A stretch of DNA of 32,826 nt, from contig SOHZ01000653.1 of the NCBI GenBank assembly GCA_004377365.1, positions 1-32,826 on the forward strand, given 5' to 3'. A model generated the notes under the pieces. It did not search any database, was not told the origin of the DNA, and saw only the letters and a list, made by a program, of their open reading frames with translations. Shown here piece by piece: positions 15,870-23,276 of this stretch. Every line of letters starts with the position of its first letter. Position 1 is the stretch's first letter. The translations under genes and the position numbers were made by a program. This DNA comes from Anaerolineales bacterium. Lineage in GTDB: Bacteria; Chloroflexota; Anaerolineae; E26-bin7.

Positions 15870-16151
15870 TCATGGGATCACTTTAGCAAGGGGCAGTTCC
15901 AGCTTGCTATCGGGAGCGGCGACCTTTGCGGCCTCACTCAAGAGCTCTGCCTTCAATTCAGCATACTTCTGCTCTCGTTTGAGCTTTATCTCGTAGAGGC
16001 CCAGCCACTCTATAAAGTCGGCACTCTGCTCCAGCTTCCCCTCTTGGACGAGACGATAAAAGTCCTCCGACCGGAGTTCGTATTTCTCCTCAAACAGTTG
16101 GAGACGCGTTTCCAAGGCGTGAATGCTTTGGATCAATTCATTGAGTGTCAT
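15870..16151 (-). CDS. Antitoxin partner of TumE (TumA-like)
   Basis: This 93-residue helical protein is charged and coiled-coil prone (ALETRLQLFEEKYELRSEDF, then EIKLKREQKYAELKAELLSEA). Its SADFIEWLGLYEIK segment is typical, as I recall, of small proteins encoded just before TumE/DUF6516 toxins. The ATG at 16151 has an AGGAGGGAGGG site in front; the longer ORF starting at 16259 would run through the promoter and is rejected. It is probably the antitoxin that neutralises the downstream toxin. It shows no obvious DNA-binding motif. Confidence 0.65.
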   Translation of the reverse strand: MTLNELIQSIHALETRLQLFEEKYELRSEDFYRLVQEGKLEQSADFIEWLGLYEIKLKREQKYAELKAELLSEAAKVAAPDSKLELPLAKVIP

Positions 16152-16173
16152 TGGAGCCCTCCCTCCTGCTGAG

Positions 16174-16202
16174 ATTATAGCACAGGGCGTTGTCTTCGTC
16201 AA
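16174..16202 (-). promoter_or_regulatory. Consensus promoter of the TumE toxin-antitoxin pair
   Basis: On the minus strand TTGACG (16197-16202), a 17-base spacer and TATAAT (16174-16179). The expected start near 16167 falls right on the AGGAGGG ribosome site, so the transcript would have an extremely short leader of about 16 bases. Confidence 0.75.
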
Positions 16203-16243
16203 AGGGCAGAGACATGGTCCAAAGCAGTCGTCGTTCCGGAGTG

Positions 16244-16316
16244 GCGGAACTTGCACCACTGTTGCGGTACAGGCGGTACAGGTTCCGCGCCTGCTACAAC
16301 GCGAAACAAGTTTCGC
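16244..16316. repeat. Two inverted repeats at the metallopeptidase stop codon
   Basis: GCGAAAC-AA-GTTTCGC (16301-16316) is a perfect 7-bp hairpin that includes the last base of the metallopeptidase TAG stop. Next to it GCGGAAC (16244-16250) and GTTCCGC (16282-16288) form a second perfect inverted repeat with a 31-base loop containing a small direct repeat (GGTACAGGCGGTACAGG). No T run follows, so a dispersed palindromic element is at least as likely as a terminator. Confidence 0.5.
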
Positions 16317-18466
16317 TACTCCGCTGACACAGTTATGGAGTACCGATAACCGGCCAACTCGGTGGTCTTGGGGGCCAAGGCCGAGACCACCAATACGGCC
16401 CGCTCTACCTCACTGCCGAAACCCTCGATGACCCACTGCCCCTTCTGGGCCGCGTCCAACTCTATCCGGCGCACCCTGGTCTCCGCCCCCAATTCGATGA
16501 GCTGCACCAGGTAGCGCTGAGACAGGGTGTTGTCGGTGCGGATGAAACCCAGGGCCACCCAGCCGTCGTCGTCCTCGGCATCGTAGTGGTAGCCCAACTC
16601 AGGGATAGAGATGTCGTCCACGCAGAAGCCGGGGCTGTTGTAGGCGTCGTCGGTGACGTACTCGAAACGCAGCAGAATCTGCTGGCCAGCGTAGGGAGTC
16701 AGGTCCATCTCCTCGAGAACCCATTCAGGCTTGGCATCTGAGGCCTCGGATGGGCTGGCTTCTACCCCGCTCTTGCCCGTGTAGGCCTGGCCAAAGTTGT
16801 TGCCGGTGGGATTGTAGTCAGTGGTGTACTTCCCTGGCAACACGTCCCACGTCTGGCCACCGTCGGTCGAAACCTCGACGTAGGCGTAGTCATAGTCCTC
16901 CTCGATATCATACCACAGCCAGGCTTGCAGCGTGGCTTGCTCCAGCCCCGCCAGGTCGAAGGCGCGGGTCAGGGTGGTGTCGCTCTCATCGCCCCGGTTG
17001 GACCACCACTGGTAGCTTTCGCTATGGGCCTCGTTGTCCACCAGCCTGGCCGAAGTCGAGCCGGTAAAGTGCACAGTCCAGACTTCCGAAGTCTTAGAGA
17101 CTTCGGAAGTCTCTCCAGCCTGGAGCTCGACATAGTCAGCACCGTACTGGTGGACGGTGGCCGCTGACTGGACAGGGTATTGGTTATAAGTTGCGTCAAC
17201 GGCTGGCCCCTCGATTTCCAGGTCCCGGTAACCATAACGGCCCTCGCCGAGGCCAGGGTCGTCCAAATAGTTGGCGATGAGCCAGTCGGCGAAAACCTCC
17301 TCGAAGGTCACCCCCAGCCCCCGGTCAGCCAGGACCTCATCGAAGCCGGCAATGCCGTCGGCTTTGGAAGCCACCACCTGCCGCAACACCTCATCACCAA
17401 ATCGCTCCAGAAAGTAGACCACGAAGAGATAGCTGCCGCCATAGTTGGGTCCTGCCAGATTAGGGTCGTCGGCCCAGGCCGTCAACTGGGTGTCGGGCGT
17501 GCGGCTAAAGATGCGGTCGGCTGCGCCCACGTCGTGACCGTTGAGGTAAGCCGCCAGTTCCGAGAGGCCCTCGTTGACCCAGGTATCCTCGTTGCGGTCG
17601 GTGTGCCAGTGGATCATGTGCTGGAACTCGTGGGCCAGGATGCCGTCGTAGTAGTCGTTGCCTGGCCGGGCGTTGTCCAAGTTGATGTAGAACATCTCCC
17701 GCTCGTTGCTGTAGGGGTTGACCAGGTGGGAGTACTCGTCGGCGCTGGAATAGTAGCCGCCCACGCCAGGCACGTTGCCGTTGAAGATGCTGATGTGCGG
17801 GTCACTGTCCACGCCGGGCGTCCACTCGCTGCCGAAAAAATGGCGGTTGGTGGGGTAGGTCTCGTCCTCGAAACGTTCGGCCGAGCGGATCAAATCGTCC
17901 TGGTCAACGTCGTAGCCATTTTCTACCCACACGTGGACATGGGGCGTGATGTAGCGCAGGGTGGCCCAGGATTGGAAATAGGTGTTGGTGGCCTGTTCGC
18001 TTATCCAGAACTCGGCCCGGTCACCGACCTCGTAGTGGGGTGAGGTTGCGTTGACCACCTCCGGAATGGGCTCCGCTGGCTTCCTGAGACGAGTAGTCAG
18101 GGCCAGCAAATCCCGCTCAGGCAAGACGGTTTCAGCCAGCCACTCCTCGGTAGAGGGCCCGGCTAAGGGGACAGGCCCTTCGGCTTTGCTCAGGACAGGC
18201 GTCTGAACGATGACAGGCGCAGACGTCGGCGTGGGGACAGGAGCCCGAACGATGGGGGGCGCAGACGTCGGCGTAGGAACAGGCGTCTGAACGACGGTGG
18301 ACACGGTGGTTGGTGTGGGGACGGGCGGTGGGGTGAAAGGGACCACAGCCTGCCGGTCACGGCCCAAATCCGTGACGATCCACAGCAGACCGGCCGTGTA
18401 GACCAGGCCCACGCAGACAAGCAATATAACGATGATAGCCACCCAGATAGCAGTGCGCGTTTGCAA
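16316..18466 (-). CDS. Membrane-anchored zinc metallopeptidase (HExxH, immune-inhibitor-A-like)
   Basis: This 716-residue protein is predicted to sit outside the cell. An N-terminal membrane segment (about residues 8-32, IWVAIIVILLVCVGLVYTAG) anchors it. A Pro/Thr-rich linker with repeated VPTPTSAP units follows (about 45-100). The peptidase domain has HEFQH at 279-283 and a downstream NEGLSE with E299, the expected gluzincin-type zinc set. The C-terminal half contains a beta-sandwich (LTPYAGQQILLRFEYVTDD..GFCVDDISIPE) like those in M6 immune inhibitor A peptidases. Two short repeats are inserted in frame, giving SEVSKTSEV in the middle and LSKAEG in the linker. The gene starts 27 bases after the upstream sensor kinase gene, so the three are probably one operon. 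Confidence 0.8.
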   Translation of the reverse strand: MQTRTAIWVAIIVILLVCVGLVYTAGLLWIVTDLGRDRQAVVPFTPPPVPTPTTVSTVVQTPVPTPTSAPPIVRAPVPTPTSAPVIVQTPVLSKAEGPVPLAGPSTEEWLAETVLPERDLLALTTRLRKPAEPIPEVVNATSPHYEVGDRAEFWISEQATNTYFQSWATLRYITPHVHVWVENGYDVDQDDLIRSAERFEDETYPTNRHFFGSEWTPGVDSDPHISIFNGNVPGVGGYYSSADEYSHLVNPYSNEREMFYINLDNARPGNDYYDGILAHEFQHMIHWHTDRNEDTWVNEGLSELAAYLNGHDVGAADRIFSRTPDTQLTAWADDPNLAGPNYGGSYLFVVYFLERFGDEVLRQVVASKADGIAGFDEVLADRGLGVTFEEVFADWLIANYLDDPGLGEGRYGYRDLEIEGPAVDATYNQYPVQSAATVHQYGADYVELQAGETSEVSKTSEVWTVHFTGSTSARLVDNEAHSESYQWWSNRGDESDTTLTRAFDLAGLEQATLQAWLWYDIEEDYDYAYVEVSTDGGQTWDVLPGKYTTDYNPTGNNFGQAYTGKSGVEASPSEASDAKPEWVLEEMDLTPYAGQQILLRFEYVTDDAYNSPGFCVDDISIPELGYHYDAEDDDGWVALGFIRTDNTLSQRYLVQLIELGAETRVRRIELDAAQKGQWVIEGFGSEVERAVLVVSALAPKTTELAGYRYSITVSAE
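17080..17112. repeat. In-frame palindromic repeat, copy 1
   Basis: Two 15-base palindromic units, AGACTTCCGAAGTCT and AGACTTCGGAAGTCT, are separated by 3 bases. The 33-base element is inside the metallopeptidase gene and adds exactly 11 codons (TSEVSKTSEV region) without breaking the frame. A second copy lies at 29182-29215. Confidence 0.8.
18176..18200. repeat. In-frame dispersed repeat encoding VLSKAEG
   Basis: A 25-base sequence with CTTCGGCTTTGCTCAGGACAGG in the Pro/Thr linker of the metallopeptidase. From memory, closely related sequences (CTTCGACTACGCTCAGG type) are abundant dispersed repeats in Chloroflexota and other genomes. Here it is translated as VLSKAEG. Only one copy is in the window. 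Confidence 0.5.
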
Positions 18467-18493
18467 AGTCCCTCCTCTAAAAGTTCCCTCCGA

Positions 18494-21031
18494 TCAAGGA
18501 ACAACGGGCAGAGCGAAGCCGAAAGTGCTGCCCCGACCAGACTGGCTTTTCACCCATATCTGCCCCCCGTGCGCCTCCACAATGGACTTTACAATGGCCA
18601 GCCCCAAACCCGTCCCCTCGATGTCGCTCGTCTCCTTGCTACTGACCCGATAAAACTTCTCAAAGAGATGAACCTGGTCCTCTGGAGCAATGCCAACGCC
18701 GGTGTCGTTGACCTCCACCACTACTTCGCCTTTTTCCTCCCTGGCTGAAACGGTCACCATGCCCCTTTCGGGAGTGAACTTGATCGCGTTGCTCACCAGA
18801 TTGCTCATTACCTGATCAAGGCGGACTTGATTTCCCAGGACGAGCGGAAGCCCCGGTGGAAGATCGAGTTGCAGGATAATCTCCTTAGTCCTGGCCTGTT
18901 CTCTCAAGCCTCCTACTGCTTCGTTGATCACTGTTACCAATTGGCAGGGCTTCATCTCCATTTCTACTTTAGCCTCGATCTTGCCCAGGTCCAAAAGGTT
19001 GTTTATCAGGGTGACCATCTTGGTCACACTCAGCCTGATGTTTTCCACGAACTCTTGCTGGATCTCATTCAGTTCGCCCTCTTCTGGCAGCATGAGGGCA
19101 TAGCCAGTTATAATGGACAGAGGCGAGCGCAAGTCGTGAGAGACGGTGGCCACAAAGTCAGATTTCATTTTGTCTAGCTCTTTGAGGTAGGTGATATCCT
19201 GCATCACAGCGATGCGCCCTACCTCAGCTACAGGGGTCAGGCTGGCGTAAAGGGTCCGCCCATCGCTCAGGGGAATTTCCTCAACCAGGGCCTCTTCTCT
19301 CGCCTCCAGGTGGGCGAAGAGAGCCAAGAGTCTCTCATTGCTCACCACCTCTTCTAGTGGCCTGCCCATCTCTGGCACGGTCTCCACCTGGAAGGCTCTC
19401 TGGGCAGCCTGGTTCATTAACAGCACCCGATTCTGAGCATCGGTGACGATAATGGCATCGTTAGTGCCACCGATGATAGCCTCCAGCTTGGCCCTTTCCT
19501 CTGCTATGGTGGTACGCAGGCGGCGTTCGGCGGAGTAGAGCCGAGCCCTTTCTATAGCAATGGCCGCCTGAGCAGCCACTGAGGACAGGACCCTCAAGTC
19601 GTCGTCATTGAAGGCGCTGACCTCGGATCTCTGCACGTCCAGCACGCCGATCACCTTGTCACCGGCTATCATCGGCACCGCCATCTCCGACCTGGTTTCC
19701 TCTACCACTTCGACATATCTGGAGTCCTGGGTCACGTCGGGCACATTGAGAGCGGTCTTGTGGGCTGCCACCCAGCCGACAATACCCTCCTGGCCTATCT
19801 TCAGTCTCACCTTCCCGGCAATCTCCTGAGGGTAGCCGCGTGCTGCCTTGATTTCAAGCTCTTCAGCCTCCTCGTCAACCAGCAAGATGGCGCAATTAAG
19901 GTAGCCGAAAGACCTCTGCAATACCCTCAGCACCTTCTCCAGGATCTGGTCGAGATTGAGAGTGCGCATCAGTTGGTTGCTCACTTTATAGAGGGCGGTG
20001 GCCTCTCTCATCCTCTCGGTGACTTTTTCGTAGAGGCGCGCGTTCTCGATGGCCACAGCCGCCTGGTTGGCGATGGTCTGGCAGAGGGACACTTCGTCGG
20101 CTGAGAAGGGGGGCTGATCGCCAACGCGGTCCAAGCTGATAGCTCCGATGACCCTCTCCTTAACCATAATGGGCACAGCTAGATAGGCCCTGAGGTCCAA
20201 CTCTCGCGCCAAGGGCCAGAAATCCTCCTTGCTGGGGTCGGCAAAGATATCGGGAATCTCCACTAGCCTGCGGGTGGCTATGGCCTCAGCCACATGAGGA
20301 CGCGCTTCGAGGGACAGGCGCAGACCCAGGGCCTCCGCTGGGCGGTCGGGGTTGTCCACCGCCCGCAGAACCAGGTCTCCCCGCTCCTCGTCCAACAGGA
20401 AAAGGGCACAGCGGTCAGCACGCAGAGCCCGGGCCGTTTTCTCTGCGATAAGGCGCAAAGTTTCATCCAAATGCAAAGAGGAAGCAGCCTGACTGACCTC
20501 GTAGAGGACCGACAGTTCGTGCAGCCTCCGCTGGGAGTCATCGTACAATCGGGCGTTCTCGACGGCAATGGCTGCCTGGTTGGCGATGGATAAGAGCAAG
20601 TCGAGGTGCTCCTCACCGAACCTGTTGGGCTCCGGGTGGCTCAGGGTCAGCGCACCGACTACCCGCTCTTGCCTCAGCAAAGGCACGGCGATGGCCGAGC
20701 GGGTTGCCAGGTGGTCGTCAGTCAGAGCCAGCCAGCGTCCATCGTCTATGGTATCGAAAACGATGGCTCCCTCTTTGTGTCGGACCACCCAGCCGGCCAG
20801 CCCCTTGTCCAGGATTTGGCCCACCGTCTGTTCAGTGACCGGTGTCGCCAATTCTCCCTTGATCAGAGTATGGCGGCGGGCCTGTCCGGATTCGTCCAGA
20901 ACAATGATGCTGCCACTGGTAGCTCCCACGCTGGGGATAGTCAGAGCTAGAATATCACTCAATACTTTGTCCAGATCCAGGCTGGAGCTCAGTTTGCGGC
21001 TGATGTCATAAAGCAGCTCAAATCTTTCCAC
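18494..21031 (-). CDS. Sensor histidine kinase GAF-GAF-GAF-PAS-HisKA-HATPase
   Basis: This 845-residue sensor kinase has no membrane segments. Three GAF domains (about residues 1-170, 180-350, 360-530) are followed by a PAS domain (about 545-615), the phospho-acceptor His at 632 (SHDLRSPLSII), and an ATPase domain with DTGVGIAPEDQ and GTGLGLAIVKSIVEAHGG. The start is taken as GTG 21031: it aligns with the start of the upstream paralogue (ERFELLYDISRKLSSSLD) and has GAGGGAGA ahead. The ATG offered at 21286 would overlap the upstream gene. It follows that paralogue after 13 bases and carries one extra GAF domain compared with it. No response regulator is near, so its output partner is unknown. 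Confidence 0.85.
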   Translation of the reverse strand: MERFELLYDISRKLSSSLDLDKVLSDILALTIPSVGATSGSIIVLDESGQARRHTLIKGELATPVTEQTVGQILDKGLAGWVVRHKEGAIVFDTIDDGRWLALTDDHLATRSAIAVPLLRQERVVGALTLSHPEPNRFGEEHLDLLLSIANQAAIAVENARLYDDSQRRLHELSVLYEVSQAASSLHLDETLRLIAEKTARALRADRCALFLLDEERGDLVLRAVDNPDRPAEALGLRLSLEARPHVAEAIATRRLVEIPDIFADPSKEDFWPLARELDLRAYLAVPIMVKERVIGAISLDRVGDQPPFSADEVSLCQTIANQAAVAIENARLYEKVTERMREATALYKVSNQLMRTLNLDQILEKVLRVLQRSFGYLNCAILLVDEEAEELEIKAARGYPQEIAGKVRLKIGQEGIVGWVAAHKTALNVPDVTQDSRYVEVVEETRSEMAVPMIAGDKVIGVLDVQRSEVSAFNDDDLRVLSSVAAQAAIAIERARLYSAERRLRTTIAEERAKLEAIIGGTNDAIIVTDAQNRVLLMNQAAQRAFQVETVPEMGRPLEEVVSNERLLALFAHLEAREEALVEEIPLSDGRTLYASLTPVAEVGRIAVMQDITYLKELDKMKSDFVATVSHDLRSPLSIITGYALMLPEEGELNEIQQEFVENIRLSVTKMVTLINNLLDLGKIEAKVEMEMKPCQLVTVINEAVGGLREQARTKEIILQLDLPPGLPLVLGNQVRLDQVMSNLVSNAIKFTPERGMVTVSAREEKGEVVVEVNDTGVGIAPEDQVHLFEKFYRVSSKETSDIEGTGLGLAIVKSIVEAHGGQIWVKSQSGRGSTFGFALPVVP

Positions 21032-21044
21032 AAAAAGTTCTCCC

Positions 21045-23075
21045 TCAGCAAGAAGATGCAATGGGCAGGGCGAAGCCAAAGGTGCTGCCTTGACCAAGCT
21101 CACTCTCCACCCACACCCGGCCGCCGTGCCCTTCGACGATGGATTTGGCGATAGCCAGTCCCAGACCCGTCCCCTCGATTCCAGAAACCTGGGTGCTTTT
21201 CGCACGATAGAATTTGTCAAAGACGCAGGCCTGGTCGTCAGGAGCAATGCCGATGCCTGTGTCTCTGACCTCAATTGCCACTTCACCTTCCGTTTCCCAG
21301 GTCGAGATAGTCACCATACCTCCATCGGGTGTGAACTTGATAGCGTTGCCCACGAAATTGGCCACCACCTGCCCCAGACGAACTGGATTCCCCATGACAA
21401 GGGGCAGAGCCCGCGGCAAGGTGATTTGTAGAGCGATCTCCTTGGCCTTGGCCCGTTCTTCCAGGAACTCTACTGCTTCGTTAACTACCGTCGCCGGTTG
21501 GCAAGGTTCCATCTCCATCTCCACCCCGGCTTCGATCTTGCCCAAATCCAAAAGGTCACGCACCAGAGTGGCCGTCTTGGCTACCATGCGAATGATATCA
21601 CCAACGGCATCCCTCTGATCCTGGTTTACTGGGCCGAGCTTGGGGATCAGCTCAGCCATGATCTGTATGGCCTGGAGGGGAGAACCCAGGTCGTGGGAGA
21701 CGGTGGAGACAAATTCGGACTTTATTTTGTCGAGTTCCTTGAAGTGAGTGATGTCCCGCATGATCGCTATCTGGCCCACACCGGCGATGGGGGTGAGCTG
21801 GGCGTAAAGGGTACGCCCATCGGCCAGGGGGATCTCATCGCTACAGAAGACACCATCCGTCAAGTAGGCTTGCCAAAGGGCAAAGAGGTCAGCGTCCTTG
21901 ATAACGGTCTTCAGCGGTCTGTCAATCCACGTTCCAGGTTCGACATCGAAGGCCTGCTCGGCTGCTGGATTCATGAGGAGCACCCGTCCTCTCTCATTGG
22001 TGACCAATATGGCGTCGCTGGCCCCTCTGATGATGGCCTCCAGCTTGGCCCTTTCCTCTGCAATGGCGGTACGCAGGCGGCGTTCGGCAGAGTAGAGCCG
22101 AGCCCTTTCTATAGCAATGGCCGCCTGAGCAGCTACCGAGGACAGGATCCTCAAGTCGTCGTCATTGAAGGCGTTGACCTCGGATCTCTGCACGTCCAGC
22201 ACGCCAATCACCCTGTCACCGGCCATCATCGGCACCGCCATCTCCGACTTGGTTTCCTCTATCCCTTCGACGTATCTGGAGTCCTGGGTCACGTCGGGTA
22301 CATTGAGAGCGGTCTTGTGGGCTACCACCCAGCCGACAATACCCTCCTGGCCTATCTTGAGCCGCACCTTCCCGACAGTCTCTTGAAGGTAGCCGCGTGC
22401 TGCCTTGACTTCCAACTCTCCAGCCTCCTCGTCAACCAGCAAGATGGCGCAATCCAAATAGCCGAAAAACTTTTGCAATATATCCAGCACCTTCTCCAGG
22501 ATCTGGTCGAGATTGAGAGTGCGCACCAGTTGGTTGCTCACTTTATAGAGGGCGGTGGCCTCTCTCATCCTCTCGGCGACTTTTTCGTAGAGGCGCGCGT
22601 TCTCGACGGCGATGGCTGCCTGATTGGCGATGGATAAGAGCAAGTCGAGGTGCTCCTCACCGAACCTGTTGGGCTCCGGGTGAACCAGAGTCAGCACACC
22701 GACTACCCGCTCCTGTCTCAGCCAAGGCACAGCAATGGCCGAGCGGGTCACCAGGTGGTCATCAGTCAGAGTCAGCCAGCGTTCATCGTCTATGGTATCG
22801 AAAACGATGGTCCCCTCTTTGTGCCGGACCACCCAGCCAGCCAGCCCCTTGTCCAGGACTTGGGCCACCACCTGTTCGGTCACCGGGGTCACCCATCCTT
22901 CCCTGATCAGAGTATGGCGGCGGGCCTGTCCGGATTCGTCCAGAACGACGATGCTGCCACTGGTGGCTCCCACGCTGGGGATGGTCAGAGCCAGAATATC
23001 ACTCAGTACTTTGTCCGGATCCAGGCTGGAGCTCAGTTTGCGGCTGATGTCATAAAGCAGCTCAAGTCTTTCCAC
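21045..23075 (-). CDS. Sensor histidine kinase GAF-GAF-PAS-HisKA-HATPase
   Basis: This 676-residue soluble sensor kinase is first in an operon with its paralogue and the metallopeptidase. Two GAF domains (about 1-165 and 175-345) precede a PAS domain (about 360-440), His461 in SHDLGSPLQAI, and a HATPase domain with GNAIKFTPDGG, DTGIGIAPDDQ and GTGLGLAIAKSIVEGHGG. The GAF regions are nearly identical to the neighbouring kinase at protein and DNA level, whereas the PAS and HisKA regions differ considerably, so the pair is a mosaic tandem duplication. GAF ligands cannot be told from sequence. Confidence 0.88.
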   Translation of the reverse strand: MERLELLYDISRKLSSSLDPDKVLSDILALTIPSVGATSGSIVVLDESGQARRHTLIREGWVTPVTEQVVAQVLDKGLAGWVVRHKEGTIVFDTIDDERWLTLTDDHLVTRSAIAVPWLRQERVVGVLTLVHPEPNRFGEEHLDLLLSIANQAAIAVENARLYEKVAERMREATALYKVSNQLVRTLNLDQILEKVLDILQKFFGYLDCAILLVDEEAGELEVKAARGYLQETVGKVRLKIGQEGIVGWVVAHKTALNVPDVTQDSRYVEGIEETKSEMAVPMMAGDRVIGVLDVQRSEVNAFNDDDLRILSSVAAQAAIAIERARLYSAERRLRTAIAEERAKLEAIIRGASDAILVTNERGRVLLMNPAAEQAFDVEPGTWIDRPLKTVIKDADLFALWQAYLTDGVFCSDEIPLADGRTLYAQLTPIAGVGQIAIMRDITHFKELDKIKSEFVSTVSHDLGSPLQAIQIMAELIPKLGPVNQDQRDAVGDIIRMVAKTATLVRDLLDLGKIEAGVEMEMEPCQPATVVNEAVEFLEERAKAKEIALQITLPRALPLVMGNPVRLGQVVANFVGNAIKFTPDGGMVTISTWETEGEVAIEVRDTGIGIAPDDQACVFDKFYRAKSTQVSGIEGTGLGLAIAKSIVEGHGGRVWVESELGQGSTFGFALPIASSC

Positions 23076-23101
23076 GCTTCATCTCCTGAATAGAGTGATT
23101 A

Positions 23102-23118
23102 TCCCCAAATTGTGGGGA
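23102..23118. promoter_or_regulatory. Perfect hairpin in the leader of the sensor kinase operon
   Basis: TCCCCA-AATTG-TGGGGA is a 6-bp palindrome 27 bases upstream of the kinase start, in the presumed 5' leader. It could be an operator or an RNA hairpin. Confidence 0.35.
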
Positions 23119-23203
23119 GCGCTGTCTGATCACCTGGCAAGGGGTTGGAAGCTTTCTTGAGACGTCGGGAGGACCGTCCGGCTCCCATCACTCTCTCTAT
23201 CCT

Positions 23204-23209
23204 ATTATA
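23204..23209 (-). promoter_or_regulatory. Possible -10 element of the sensor kinase operon
   Basis: TATAAT preceded by TGTGA on the minus strand. No convincing -35 hexamer is found at 16-18 bases, so this is only a candidate, perhaps an activator-dependent or extended -10 promoter. The leader would be about 120 bases. Confidence 0.35.
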
Positions 23210-23232
23210 TCACAATTCTCAGAAAATTTCTC

Positions 23233-23276
23233 TTTGACAGCGAAAACTGTTAATTCTTCCCCAGCCACCTGTCAAA
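23233..23276 (-). terminator. Inverted repeat at the end of the hutH gene
   Basis: TTTGACAG and CTGTCAAA form a perfect 8-bp inverted repeat, 28 bases apart, that spans the hutH stop codon. Between them a weaker ACAG/CTGT hairpin is seen. There is no clear T run, so terminator function is uncertain. Confidence 0.3.

Noticed and set aside
21032-21286. N-terminal extension of the 845-aa kinase to the ATG at 21286
   Set aside because: It would overlap the upstream kinase gene by about 240 bases, and the translated extension has no domain features. The GTG at 21031 aligns with the paralogue start.
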